This document shows, one piece after another, positions 19,691 to 31,960 of a stretch of 64,000 nucleotides of DNA. The position numbers and the translations under genes were made by a program. A model generated the notes under the pieces. It searched no databases. It worked only from the letters and a program-made list of their open reading frames with translations, and had not been told where the DNA came from. The stretch is from assembly GCF_029784165.1 (NCBI RefSeq), contig NC_073696.1, positions 22,079,530 to 22,143,529 of the forward strand, written 5' to 3'. The stretch comes from Wyeomyia smithii. Taxonomy: Eukaryota; Arthropoda; Insecta; Diptera; Culicidae. How positions within the stretch are numbered: the stretch's first letter is position 1; every line of letters starts with the position of its first letter.

Positions 19691-22600
19691 AAAAATAAGA
19701 AAAAGGAGTCCACAACAAGTGCACACTTTGGGAATAGTGAAAAAGGTGTATGTTTCATGGGAAGCACATCGAGTGAATTTTCCGAGACACGGGAAGTTCG
19801 TTGGATTATCGATTCGGGATCATCGGAACATCTGACAAATGAACGACGTCTATTCAAGGAGCTGATTCCGTTGGAGAAACCGATGATCATATCTGTGGCG
19901 AAAGCAGGGCAATCCATTACTGCTGAGGCACGTGGTGAGATCGAACTTTTCACGGTGGTTGATGGTAAGACTATTCCAATAAAACTTACAAATGTTTTAT
20001 ACATTCCTGAAGCGCGGGTTAATTGTTTTTGCAAATGGTGTTGTTAGCGTTGAACGAAATTCGATATCAGTCGCGGTCGGTGCCAGACGTGGTAAACTCT
20101 ATGAGCTGGATTTTTACCTACAAAAGCCAACTAGTGCGTCATTGTACTCATGCGGAAAAGTTCCCAAAAAGTGGGAATTGTGGCATCGTCGGTATGGCCA
20201 CTTGAGTGCAAAAAACTTATAATTTCTTGTTCAAAACAATATGATCGACGGGATTAATATTAAAATGGATAAAAATTCCGAGAGTGATATTGTGTGTGAG
20301 TCTTGCATCGCCGGTAAGCAAACTCGCAAACCCTTTTCTGTACGCGAAGGTAAACGATCGACAAGGGTTCTCCAACTGATTCATTCAGACGTTTGTGGTC
20401 CTGTGACACCAATAGGCATTGAAGGAGAAAAATATTTCCTGACGTTAATAGACGATTGGAGTCGTTTCACGGTCGTATGCTTGATGCAATCGAAAGATCA
20501 GGTAACATATTTCTTCAAAGAATACGAAGCAATTGTGAGCGCAAAGTTTGGACAAAAGATATCTCGCTTCCGGTGTGATAACGGGGGCGAGTATAAAAAC
20601 CGCGAATTTTTGAATTTCTGTAAGGATACAGATCGAGTGGACGGTTCCGTATACCCCAGAACAGAATGGCGTCAGTGAGCGCATGAATAGAACGCTAGTG
20701 GAAAAAGCACGTTCTATGTTGAACGATTGTGGAATAAGTAAAAAGTTTTGGGGTTCGGCGATTCAGACAGCGGCGTTTCTGTCTAATCGCATCCATCTAG
20801 TGGAATTAGTGAACGATAACCGCCATTTGAGATGTGGAATGGACGGAAGCCTAATGTCGGGAAGATGCGCACCTTTGGTGTAAACGTGTATGTGCACATC
20901 CCAGTAGAGCATCGCAAGAAATTGGATGCAAAATCCTGGAAAGGAATTTTCCTGGGATATTCAAATAATGGGTATCGTGTGTGGGACACAAGACGACACA
21001 ATATAGTAGTTGCTCGTGATATAGTATTTGTTGAAAACGAAACTCACTCGATTTCGCAGATTGTGAATAAGCAAAGTTGTGGTGTACGTTGTACACCTGA
21101 ATTAGCGGAGGTTATTGACAACAGTTTCGATAGTGAGAATGATGAATCAGTTGATGAACAGGTAATTCCCAATGAAAGTGCTGAGGAAGATGGTTATGAC
21201 AGCTGCATTGACAATTCGCTTCAGGAAGCAACTACAGATAGCTTTGAAAACGACAGACGTCGGTCGATGTGTGAACGAACGGCCCCTGCGTGGCATGAAA
21301 ATTCAAGATGGACTATACAGGATTCGCTCTGAATGTAGCAGGTTATGTAGAAAATCTTCCTTGTTCATTAGCAGGAATGAAAAGGCGACCTGATTGGGGT
21401 AAGGGGAATGACGCGGTTCACGAAGAAATGGACTCACTTATTCGGAACAATACGTGGACGCTAGTGAAACTTCCGGAAGGACGTGTTCCCATAACGTGTA
21501 AGTGGCTTTTTAAAATAAAAAGGAACCAAAATGGCAAAGAAGCTCGCTATGAAGCAAGGCTGGTAGCGCGCGGGTTCAGTCAAAAACCTGGATTTGACTA
21601 TACCGAAACGTATTCCCCGGTGGCGAGACTTGAAACTGTTCGAGTTGTACTTGCCGTTGCCAACGAGAAAAAGATAGTAGTACACCAGTTAGATGTAAAA
21701 ACCGCGTTTCTCAATGGAAAACTACCCGAGGAAATTTTCATGACCCAGCCTGAAGGTTTTAATCAAGGAACAGGTCTTGTATGCCGACTCAACCGCTCAT
21801 TATATGGCCTCAAACCGGCTTCTAGAGCTTGGAATGAGAGATTCCATGAGTTTGTAGTAAAACTTGGATTCAAGAGGAGTTCAGCTGACCAATGTCTCTA
21901 CATAAGCGTTGTTGGCGAAGAGCAGGTAATTCTGGTGCTGTATGTCGACGATATGCTTGTAGCTAGTCGCAAGTTGAAGGCAGTTGAAAAGGTAAAACGA
22001 TGTTTTGAGAAGAAGTTCGAGATGAGTGACGTAGGTGAAGTTACACATTTCCTTGGCATGAAGATCGAAAGAATTGTGGATGAACGGATTCTCAAGATCA
22101 GTCAGCGTATGTTTCTGGAGAACCTACTTCATAGGTTCAACATGTTCGAGTGTAAACCTGTTTCAACCCCCATGGAGTGCCACTTGCGATTGAAGAAAGG
22201 GGAAAAGTCCGAACGTACAGCTAAACCGTATCGGAAACTCATTGGTTGCCTCACATATGTTACACTAACGTCGCGGCCAGATTTATGTGCCGCAGTGAAT
22301 GTTTTGAGTCAGGTCCAAAGTTGCCTCACTGACCAGAACTGGAGCTATGCGAAACGAATTCTACGCTACATCAAAGGCACATTAGATCTTGAGTTGATTT
22401 TTCGAGGAGGTACTACAAAATCAGTACTGGATGCGTTTGCCGATGCAGACTGGGCAAATGATGCTATAGACAGGCGATCATTGACCGGATATATCTTTCG
22501 AGTGTATGGATGTACAGTTAGTTGGCTGACTCGAAAACAATCGACCGTGTCTCTGTCGTCAACAGAGGCCGAACTGGTGGCTCTGTGGACTGCAGTTTGC

Positions 22601-22900
22601 AACGGTGTTTGGCTGACCAGATTGTTAAATGACTTAGGAAAAGAGCCGCAGAATCCTATTGTTTATTACGAGGACAATCAATCAACCATAAAAATTGTTG
22701 GAGAGGAACGGTATGCTGGTCGACTAAAACACGTTGATGTCAAACATCGATTTGTTTTTGAACAGATTCAACAAGGACGTGTTACAGTTTGTTATGTTCC
22801 AACCGGTAAGCAGCTCGCAGACATTATGACAAAGGGTTTGCCAGCAGGTGTGTTCCGAGAACATCGGTCCAATTTAGGGTTCTCAGGTTCCGGAAATTGA
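19691..22900 (+). pseudogene. Copia pol: protease, integrase, RT and RNase H, several frame breaks
   Basis: The protease is recognised by WIIDSGSSEH (catalytic D-S-G at 19811-19819). A frame break near 20030 precedes the gag-pre-integrase motif ELWHRRYGHLS. A TAA at 20220-20222 is in frame. Integrase shows the CESCIAGKQTRKPF zinc-type segment, HSDVCGP, and RCDNGGEY. Breaks follow near 20630, between about 20800 and 20832, and near 21310. From 21308 to 22900 one frame is open with the reverse transcriptase (KWLFKIKRNQNG, HQLDVKTAFLNG, YVDD at 21941-21952). RNase H follows (DADWANDAIDRRS, SLSSTEAE, EDNQST, KHVDVKHRFV). The N-terminal half is decayed and the RT/RNase H half intact. I describe the breaks only. 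Confidence 0.9.
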
Positions 22901-22907
22901 GCGGAGA

Positions 22908-23123
22908 TGTTGAGAGTAACGATTTCCTACTCCTCATCCATAAGATGTCATGTTCCACCCCTCAGTACGAAGCTGTAAAAACAAGCAAGTCGGCAACACG
23001 TTTTTTCTTTTCCTGTAACTACAAACACGTTTTTCTTTTATATCCAATACATTAACTTTGTGATCGGTAGTTCCGGTTGTTTTTCGTTTCCGATTGTGAT
23101 GACCTGACCTCTAGTTATTATTA
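22908..23123 (+). repeat. 3' LTR of the copia element (216 bp)
   Basis: Same ends as the 5' LTR, preceded by the purine tract and followed by the CATAT target duplication. Confidence 0.9.
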
Positions 23124-23982
23124 CATATCACCTGATATCAGGCGATTCGTGCTATCGAGGCCATATCACCATCCATATTACCTGATATCCCATACAATCG
23201 AGCTGTCAACGGATATCACCTCGGCTACATGCTATCGCGGATATCATGTTCGAAAACCAATAATAACCACATTTCCCGCAGTTGGCAACACGGCCAACAG
23301 ACATTCGACGCAACCCTACAAATTTCGCAATTCACGTTGCATGCGAGAAATAAGGAAGGAAAAATTTTTGCTATTTTCATCCCGCTCATTTTGACAATTG
23401 CATATGAGAGTTCACGTTGGTGCGAGCCAACTAGCTGACATCTCTATCCTAATTGCATTTCTCTTGTTGTCTTGTTTTTGCTTTGACCTGTTTTTGTTTT
23501 CTTCTCTTTTCAATTACCAAAGCAAATGTCAAACCATGCCATCTGACTGTAGTGTGAACACCTGGTATCAGGTGATATGCGGCGTAGTCTGAACAAGGCA
23601 TAACTTGATAACTTGAAGCAAAACTTGATTTTCAAAAATTGTCTATCGCTGTCCCTCAATTTTTCAATCACGAATTAAAACTGCTCGAAATCGCTACATT
23701 GACAGTTTGCCCATTGTAGCGTTTTTGGAGCAATTTTCATTCTTCACTTTAAAATCGTAGGACAAATTATATTTTAAATAATCACGTTTTGCACAGATTA
23801 CACTCTATTAGCTGATGTATTGTAAATTTCCGCTGAAACGCGAATTGGGTTGTTTAGCGATTCACGGATTTTCGATTTTTATATACTATCTGAAAGAGTG
23901 TAATTTTCTGAGCAAAACGTGATTTTTTAAAACTTTATATCATTATCCTTTGATTTTTGAATGAAGAATAAAAATTCACTCC

Positions 23983-24034
23983 AAATCGCTACAATGACAG
24001 TTGGTATATGGGCGAACTGTCATTGTAGCGATTT
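23983..24034. repeat. Perfect hairpin, 20-bp arms
   Basis: AAATCGCTACAATGACAGTT (23983-24002) is mirrored exactly at 24015-24034 across a 12-nt loop. An imperfect relative (GAAATCGCTACATTGACAGT) lies at about 23689 with its own mirror (TTGTAGCG) near 23716, so the motif is repeated locally. It probably belongs to a foldback MITE. Confidence 0.75.
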
Positions 24035-24163
24035 CGAGCAGATTTCGACCAGATTTAAATCGTGATTTAAAAAGCGAAGGACAACCATAGAAATTTTATT
24101 TTGAACACGTTTTACTTAGAAAATGCAGATCATTCAGATAATATAAAAAACTGATATAGCTAA

Positions 24164-24382
24164 GCAAAGCAAGGCAAAGCCTCGGTACTACATTCCGATT
24201 CGGAACTTGACCTTCTGTTTACTATACACAGACTTCGCAGCCAACCGTTAAGTGTGCAGGACAATTGCGGGGCTAGCGCTACGATCCTACTGACACTAAC
24301 AATCTCTCCCGAGTCAGGACTCGAACCTACGACGACTGGCTTGTTAGGCCAGCAACGTACCTCGAGACCAGCTGGGGAGGCT
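24164..24382 (-). mobile_element. Feilai-type tRNA-derived SINE with exact 15-bp TSDs
   Basis: Read on the minus strand, it begins AGCCTCCCCAGCTGGTCTCG. The pol III A box (TGGTCTCGAGG) and B box (GGTTCGAGTCC) are at tRNA-like spacing, followed by the conserved body (AATTGTCCTGCACACTTAAC, AGTCTGTGTATAGTAAAC) and a GCTTTGC tail. AACTGATATAGCTAA flanks it at 24149-24163 and 24383-24397. The intact B box and identical TSDs mark a young copy. Confidence 0.92.
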
Positions 24383-24405
24383 AACTGATATAGCTAAACA
24401 ACCCA

Positions 24406-24602
24406 ATTACAGACAACTTGCAAGTAAAATGCAGACAACTTGTACGTCAGATTTATCGTATACCAGAATACGAGAGTGAACGCGATAGACTGTATAGATA
24501 CGATTAACGAAGGTATTCTGTCGCGTTCGCTCCGGTTGACTGGTATACGATCAATCTGGCGTGCACGTTATCTGCATTTTGCTTGCAAGTTGTCTGTAAT
24601 TC
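24406..24602. repeat. Foldback repeat, about 60-bp arms
   Basis: AATTACAGACAACTTGCAAG at 24406 and on is mirrored by CTTGCAAGTTGTCTGTAATT ending at about 24602. Pairing continues inward to CGTATACCA with a few mismatches. The spacer is about 75 bp. With the hairpins at 23.7-24.0 kb this may be one larger degenerate foldback element into which the SINE inserted. Confidence 0.65.
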
Positions 24603-24672
24603 GCGTTTCAGATGCAATCAGCAATATAAAAAATCCGAAATCCGTGAATAGCTAAACAGCCTAATTACACAT

Positions 24673-24805
24673 AAGAGTTCGCCTTGGTACGAGCCAACTA
24701 GCTGACATCTCTATTCTAATTGCATTGCTCTTGTTGTCTTGTTTTTGCTTTGACCTGTTTTTGTTTTCTTCTCTTTTCAATTACCGAAGCAAATGTCAAA
24801 CCACA
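24673..24805 (+). repeat. Partial second copy of the MITE interior
   Basis: It closely matches 23410-23537: CCAACTAGCTGACATCTCTA, TTGTCTTGTTTTTGCTTTGA and AGCAAATGTCAAACCA in the same order. The TIR parts are missing. Confidence 0.7.
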
Positions 24806-25568
24806 GACAGACGTCCAAGCAAGAACAAAATCGATCGAAAACTGAAATCATTCCGCAGTTTATGTTGTGTGAACACGCAGTTGTTCTATGTGTTTGTAAA
24901 GTTGGAAAAAAAGTTTGAAAGTCGGAAGTCTGACTTCCGAACTTTAATTTAGTGCTGGCGCCACAATAAATATGAACGAACGCACAAAAAAATATTACTA
25001 ACCGAACACGTAAAAACCAACGTAAATTTACGTAAACCTGAATGTTTTCACTGGTTCAGGTTAATAAAACGCATGAAATTTGGTGAAAACAACGCAACAG
25101 CTCAATAAAATGCGAATACCATATTTTGTGTAAAAAATTGTATGAAGTTTTTGATATTGATATTGATGTTTCAACCCGCGTAATCATTAACCATAAACGG
25201 ATGATAATCCATATGGTTTAACGATATCCCATACAGTCGATACTATATCCCAAACTAGTTGTTAAGCACGTTTTATGGCTATTGATTATGCGGGAAGGTA
25301 TTCAATTTTACCTAAGTGACGACTTCCGTGTAAGTACTCAAAAGTAAGTAAATCACTTTCACCTGAAAGGACCTTCCTGCACAGAAGGACTGATTTGCGT
25401 CAAAAATATGCATATTTGGGTATTTTTATTTTTTTGTGTATAATTTTGTGTGTATCAAACTGGTATACCGATCTGTCAGCTGTCAAATCCGCAGCTGACA
25501 ACTGTTATAACTCGAGCTGACTTGACAGAAAAGTCAAAAGAAAAATATACGCTCACCTCGAGAACACA

Positions 25569-25603
25569 TCAGTCGGTGAGTTGATTTCGAACGGTTCGGT
25601 TGT
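25569..25603 (+). promoter_or_regulatory. Inr-MTE-DPE core promoter
   Basis: TCAGTC (25569-25574) is a perfect insect Inr with A+1 at 25571. At exactly +28 to +33 GGTTGT matches the DPE consensus RGWYVT in all six positions. At +18 the sequence CGAACGG..CGG fits the MTE consensus except for two bases. There is no TATA box at -30. All three elements at exact registration are unlikely by chance, so this is probably the start site of a rightward TATA-less gene. Candidate first-exon donors are AAG|GTGCGT (25665), ACG|GTAGGT (25837) and GAC|GTGAGA (25958). Confidence 0.65.
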
Positions 25604-28600
25604 GCGCGCGTATTGCTCTGTTCCCAAGCGTTGTGCAGTGTGATGCTATCTCTTTCACTCTAAGGTGCGTTACATTGCGGAAGAGGAAAATATTTTCCAA
25701 AAGTCAGTGACTGGGTGGAGAAGAGAAAATAATTGTGATTTTCCGAAACGGACTAATTTGCGGGTGGATTTCACCGACCCAGGTCAAAGGATACCGTGTC
25801 CAGCACAGCGGGGGATTTCCGCGCAAGCCGTGAACGGTAGGTTGAATTACGCCACGGAAAAGTCGAATCCAAAGGTTGACAAATGCTGTGCTGTGGGGAA
25901 AAAGTTGCAGAAGCACCACATGAACGGAGCAAAGAAAAAAGGTTACGTTGATGAGACGTGAGAAACGCGAGTTTAGTACAAGACAACCGAGTGATCCGTC
26001 AAAATGGACGTCCAAATCGAACGGTGTAGAGATTCTGATCGCGGCACGAAAATTTCGCAGTCTCGTTCGTTTTTCCTCTTAGTATGATCTATGGGGAAAC
26101 CGTAGAAATACATCCGTTAAATTTCGGACTAGCAGAAAGATTTTCAGAAGGCGGCGACGGCGATGATGATGATGGAAAATTACACTTTTTTATGTTTGCT
26201 TTTCATTTCGACTCGTTTGCGTAAACAGGTCATTTTCACTTTGTAAATCAGCTACGTTTTATGGAGGTGGGTGAAAAGAGAGTGGATAAAAAAAGCTGAA
26301 ATTTGATCATTCGATTGTCATCACTCAGACAACAGTTGTGAACAGTGATTGTAAAATTTGGAATTGCTCTTGTGTGGTATCGATTTTCAATGCTTATGTC
26401 AATTTCGAATGATTTACTACCATTTGTCAATTTTTTGTAAATAACATCCACGTGTGGTGTGTTTATTTCTCAGATGATCAGATCCCATAAGTAACAATTA
26501 AAAAATTGAACTGTAAATTGGAGTGCATTTCTTGTGCCTCCATAGTTCACAATTCACATATTTGGGTGTCGAAAATACTCAGCAAAGTTAAATTCATGCT
26601 GTGCGTATAAAATGTTAGATGCTGTTTGACCTGGGAGGACGGTTAATGGTGATTTTTATTCAACAGCAGGTCAGGCGTCTTGTTACTTAGCATAATAAGT
26701 AAAAAAAAACACGATTTAATTGAGTCAAACTACATGTAAACTTGTTTGATTTTGTCATTGTTAACGGAGTTAATACCCTTGTTTATTCAAACTTAATTAC
26801 ATTTAGTGCACATTTTTAATGCATTTTGAAGTTTTATACGTTGTAATAACGTCTACCATTTTAGAAAACCTTTTTATGATCTATTTTTTGTCAGTGATTT
26901 GGGTCAAGAAACAATTTATTACAACACCTAAAATCATTAGGCCTTTTTTATGACAGATATAATAATCGAGCTAAAATATTGCACAATCGTTAATCGCACT
27001 ATAAGAAAACAGACAGCGCAGATACAAAAAGAAAAGGAGAAAAAAAGCATAACATAGTCGACCATAAATCAGTCGTAAACACTTTACCGGAAAATGATCA
27101 CTGCAGAGATAGATGAAACTTTGTGTACCTGTTTTGTTCGTTTTAAAAGTCTATAATAGGTGTCTTTAAATATTTATGTCTAATAATACTGCCTCCGGGT
27201 CCACTCTGCGTTGGTGATCATCTAGTAATTTGTAGAAACAAATAAATTTCAAATAAGCATTGCAAAATAAGTATAAAAGCTAACTAACTAACCTCTGGCT
27301 GTATAATTTATTGTACGGCAATCACTTCTTGAAGAAATCACACGAAATGCTCGCGCACTTATACGTACATACACGCAGACAAAAACGTAGACGATTACGT
27401 TAACGTATGGTCCGCCTGACAACGAAGCCGCACGCCAGCCGAAGACCGACGAGTGGGACGGAAATTACGGAAAACCCATCAACCAGCGGAGCGCATCAGG
27501 CGAAGCCGCTAAAACCGCTGAAAGTTCAATGAGTTCAAAAAAAAAAATCAAATTTACTGGTTGCTGGTGCCTTCCTGCGCAGTCGTTCATCATCTCCATC
27601 GGGCCATAAAGAATCACCGAAATTACCTCGCCAAAGTCGCATTTCATTAAGAGCCTTGTGCCCCGGACACTAACAGCATGTACTCAACTGAGCCGAAACG
27701 AGAAATTCAAGAGCGCTTACCGAAGGTAACCGCTTTTGCACAAATGACTCACCAATGTCGTAGAAAGAAGTTACCAAAAAAAAAGAAAACGAAAGGAAAC
27801 TAGCCGAGAGACGATGAGAGACTGGGCCCGGATTAGCTGGCTGGAGTCGCACGATCGAATTCGGTAGCGACAGCAGAGGAGACGCATGGTGCGCTCTCTT
27901 CCGGAAACTGCACTCGAGGAAGGATTCGTCGTTCGACGCTACCGCGCGTGCCGTTACTGATGAAATTCGAAGTTTACTGTACGGCATCCTATGCCTGAGT
28001 GTACCAGCAAGTTGCGTAATTTTTGCCGTGGCCGCGAGATTCCGCAAGGAGAAGGGTTGCAGGGGGAGATGAGTGATCGCCACATGTGCAATTATTTATC
28101 ATAGGTGCACTGTACACACCATCAACTGGCTTGGTGCTTGGACCACCTTCATCATCGGACCGTTTAGTGTTTTTGATCACGTTAAACTTTAGGCAATAAT
28201 CGTAAAAATTTCTGCATAAGGAAAACTCTTATTCACAAGTTGTAAATCTACTAAAGACGGACAAACATTCCTCTCTCGTGAAACTTTCTGTAGCTTGAAA
28301 GTAATAACGGCATTAGCCGGATGGATAATTGCCTCCAATCAGTCGCAGCATTGTGATAACTGAAAAAAGGCTCATTGTCGTCTGCTAAAGTGTCACGCGA
28401 GTCGCGAGATTTGAAAGGTGTGTCTACTCATGTGGTGATTGGTTTCACAATAATTTAGCATTATTACAGATTTACATAACCTACAGTCCTACAGTGCTAC
28501 TTTCTGCAATTTCAAACGGTTGTTTGTTTGAAAGGAAATAATCATTTAAAATATATTGAAGGTTCAAGATAATTACAATATGTCTGTGGTAAAACTTTTC

Positions 28601-30369
28601 TGAATCATAATGAGCAGCTGTTCTTTGAGCTTCAATATTGAGTCATTACTGATGACGGTCACTTTTGCCTTCATTATGAGTCATTTTGCATTTGATGATT
28701 AAATTCATACGACAATTAAGTTAGAAGTTATTCATACTCGAGCTCAGGATATAGACTGACGAGTATAATCTTTTAGCAGTTCGGTGCTCGCTATTGCTAC
28801 TTGCTTATCCACCTAATTTCCATAGGACAACGTTCGTACGAAAAAATTATTTAGATTATATGTGATTACTCAACAATGAAATCAAATTGTTAATAATAGA
28901 GGTTTTTGTCAGACCACATTCCTTGAGGAAATATTGCAAATTTCTATAATTTTGATGCGACAATGTGATAAATATGTAAACATTAAAATGCATGAATGAC
29001 CAAGGGCAGAAACGTTCCTCCGTATTACAATATTAAACGACAAATATACAGCGTACGATTCAGTCACGCGCCACCAGCTGTGACAACTGAACTGCTTTAA
29101 TAGAATGTCCTTGCCGAAAGCTGATTAAATTGTGATAATAGCTACACACAAAGCGTCACGATAACGAAGCGAAGTTTTGTAGCTGAAAGTTTACGATACC
29201 ACCATACATTGCCAAACGAAGCTCGCAACAAATCCAACAAAGTTGTATCTGTCGTGCCCAAGCATGAAAGCCGTGGAATACAATAATTACAACCCAGCAT
29301 GCATCCAGAGCCGGTTGTCATATACTAGTACACACAATTATCCAACCAAATCAAATCGGTATGCATTAATTGTACATTGTATACCCGCCCATTACTCGTT
29401 TCAGGGGAAACCCCGTTACTTACAAGTCACACTAATGTGGCAGTAAGACACAATTACACCGCTATCTTGAAGACTTACTCTCGAAAAACACAAAAAGCTA
29501 GGCGCCATTAAACCGGTGCTGTTTAGTATGTTCACAACATATGGAACTGAAATCCGTCATGTAGGTAGGAAAACGTAAAAAAAAACTCAACAATCATACG
29601 ACTCTGACAAATTTGCGTGTCCCGTTCTCCTTGAACTGGGTCTCATAATAGCAGTGGTAGATACTTGAGATCGGCACACAATGTGCGTAGTGAACTTTAA
29701 AAAAACACATTCCTTTGTTGACTGCGCGGTAAAACTCTGCCCCCGGCTCATGTCTGTCTGTCGGTCGGTCGCTCGCTCGCTCGGCTCGCTTGACGCGAAG
29801 TGCCGCGGTGCTGTCGAGATTTATCTGATTAACCGGTAAACATTATCACACATCCAGTGCTCACGAACTTGAAACATGATAAAATAAAAACTGTTTCCTT
29901 TGATACCACTTGCGAAGACCGGCCGAACAGATTTCGTATCTGTCTAGCGCAGCTAACGACTTCATTCAGTTATGAAAACAAAAACGTGCTTTCTAAGATC
30001 TCTTTCTGAGTTTTGAATTGCGGGCAATCTGAACCGTACACACTTCTGGGAACGTGCGACCATCAGGGCCGGGCGTAGGATTTTCGCCTGGGAGGGGTTT
30101 AAAAAGTAGTATTTTTAATTTTGTTTATATTTTACTAAAGTTGCAAATATCATTGACACAATATCGTTTACCTGGAAAACGTGTTTTCGTGTTGTTCATG
30201 ATATTTAAAAAATAACTGGATTGGATTAGAATTTTGGGCAATACAACGAATACTCTTGAAGGTATATTTCTATTATTTTATTTTATCTTTATTATAATCA
30301 AACTGAAATGATAAAGTGTCTTAGGGCTACTACAAATATCAACAAACGAAGCACTTTATAAAAAAATAC
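25604..30369 (+). other. Probable 5' UTR then intron; no coding exon seen
   Basis: About 4.8 kb with no recognisable coding exon. An open frame at 25665-25961 begins with GTG, lacks any known domain, and is best read as 5' UTR or intron. A (GTCG/CTCG)n-rich patch lies at 29756-29790. Short ORFs on both strands have no coding character. Confidence 0.4.
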
Positions 30370-30373
30370 TTAA

Positions 30374-30867
30374 GGGGGGGACCCTATTCTGGAAAGTTGA
30401 AAACTAATGAATTTTCGTGATTTGTTTTGTAGATGTTTAGAGTAAGGCAAAGTGTTCGGGTATTTTGGCTATTGATTAAGGTATATTTGAAGAAGTATTT
30501 GGCATGTCGTCGATGCAAATATAGTGAGTGTTACGATGTTAACAGCGTTTTTCACGAAACCATGTTTTTTCAACTGGTGGTAAGTTTTTCTCAGCAATCT
30601 TGGCTGAAATTTGGTTTTAACATGTGAAAATGGGTTATCTAACTTGTTACTTACCACCAGTTAGGTATTGATTTAGAGATTACATCCACGTTCCCTGCTG
30701 CCAATAGCGTAATACCCACTATATTTGCATCCACGGTATGCAAAATACATCTTCAAATATACCTTAATGAAAAACCAAAATACCCGAACACTTCACTTTA
30801 CTCCAAACATCCGAAAAAAAATCACGAAAATTCATTATTTTTCGACCTTCCAGAGTAGGGTCCCCCA
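30374..30867. mobile_element. TTAA-flanked MITE with long TIRs (piggyBac-like)
   Basis: TTAA at 30370-30373 and 30868-30871 flanks a 494-bp element. Its ends GGGGGGGACCCTATTCTGGA and TCCAGAGTAGGGTCCCCCA mirror each other. Mirroring continues inward for about 170 bp (GGTATATTTGAAGAAGTATT versus a TCTTCAAATATACC counterpart). An inner palindrome (CAACTGGTGGTAAGT versus ACTTACCACCAGTT) lies at the centre. No transposase. TTAA target and G-rich ends suggest a piggyBac-related non-autonomous element. Confidence 0.75.
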
Positions 30868-30871
30868 TTAA

Positions 30872-31960
30872 GATTGTCGTCTACGAAGGAATTTCCTGAA
30901 CGTTGTTACCGACATGTTGAAGTCAAATAGCGCTGCTACGTCGTTGAAGTTGTCTAACATAAAGCAAATTGGGTCGTGTTGCTCATATGATGCATTCTGA
31001 TGTGGCAGAGCTACAAAGTTCCTTCGTCCTAATGGCCTTTCCTCCAGACAATGAAATCACACAATACTTCTGGACACTAACTCATGAAAAATGTCAACAA
31101 ATCGCTGGATTTCGTGACAGTCTGCGGTATTCCGTATCCTATTTAACAGCCTAACATCGTTCGCAAAAAAAAACATGCGGCAATTTTCTAGCAATATTAA
31201 CGATGCGTCATTTAACACAGATGACAGTGATCTTAAACTGCCTTCGGAACATCAGGTACAATTCGAAAGACGTTGTGATCCAATCTCAACGTCCGAATAG
31301 GACCTTAGGCATCGTACGAAGGTTTTTTGCAAATTTTAATCTCAAGAATATACATGGTATCAATAACGAACAAGAAAAGAAAATAAAGTATTAAAAATTA
31401 CCCTTAACAGACCAAAACAGTAATAAAAAAAACAGTTAGAACAAATACATTTAGAACAAACAGTTAGAACAAATACATTTCATATTTACTACGTAGCTTG
31501 GTTTGACTCACCACCCTCCCCATAGTCACATTTCGTCACCAAACTGCAAACACCCTCCCCCCCTTTCCTCGGATGCTACGGCATTTATAAATGTTCCCTA
31601 AGCAAAACTGACCAGAGGAATATTAATCCTTTCCAGGGAATTGTAACTGATCAAATGTCTCTGATCGCAGTGATGAGTCCACACAGAGAAATAAAATTTC
31701 TTATTTCCACCTAGAAAGAAACTTCATCACACGTTTTTCGGAAAGCCTGATCAATAACATTGATTAGAATATAATTTTCTTTTCAGTTATTCTGTTAGAA
31801 TGATCAGAAGTGAAATTTTTTCTATAATTCACTCTTTCTCGAAGAAAGTTATCAGTGATCTCAAACGATCGATTTTTTATAACACAACTTTTTTGTTTTT
31901 TCAGTGCATGATCTCAAAATTTAATTTTTGAATACATATTTTTAAATAAAAATTTTGACA
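30872..31960. other. Spacer, no gene seen
   Basis: AT-rich, stop-rich on all frames. Two short ORFs (30969-31154 and 31203-31394) have no domain. CAGTTAGAACAAATACATTT is repeated in tandem near 31433-31480. Confidence 0.4.

Larger units (their letters stand above)
18659..23123 (+). mobile_element. Ty1/copia LTR retrotransposon, complete in outline, pol decayed
   Basis: The LTRs at 18659-18875 and 22908-23123 are nearly identical, with a handful of changes. A 5-bp TSD CATAT lies at 18654-18658 and 23124-23128. The LTRs start TGTTGAGAG and end TTATTATTA, so they do not have the usual CA end. A primer-binding candidate GGTTATGGCCCCAG follows the left LTR. A short purine tract GAGCGGAGA (22899-22907) precedes the right one. 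Domain order is gag, protease, integrase, RT, RNase H, as in copia. Similar LTRs imply modest age. Several frameshifts make it inactive. Confidence 0.93.
18633..23600. mobile_element. MITE split by the Ty1/copia insertion
   Basis: The left end (18633-18658) and the sequence after the copia element (23129 onward) form a continuous TIR of about 40 bp. That TIR is mirrored at 23561-23600: GTTCACACTACACCGCATAT then CACCTGATATCAGG, versus CCTGGTATCAGGTGATATGC then GGCGTAGTCTGAAC. TA lies outside both ends. With copia removed the element is about 500 bp. A partial second copy of its interior is at 24673-24805. Confidence 0.75.

Noticed and set aside
24290..24385. Second possible tRNA gene
   Set aside because: Perfect A and B boxes, but the tRNA-like part continues into the conserved SINE body and is bounded by TSDs.
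25665..25961. 99-codon plus-strand ORF downstream of the 25.57-kb promoter
   Set aside because: It starts with GTG, has no ATG in good context, no domain and no conservation signal that can be seen. It reads as 5' UTR or intron.
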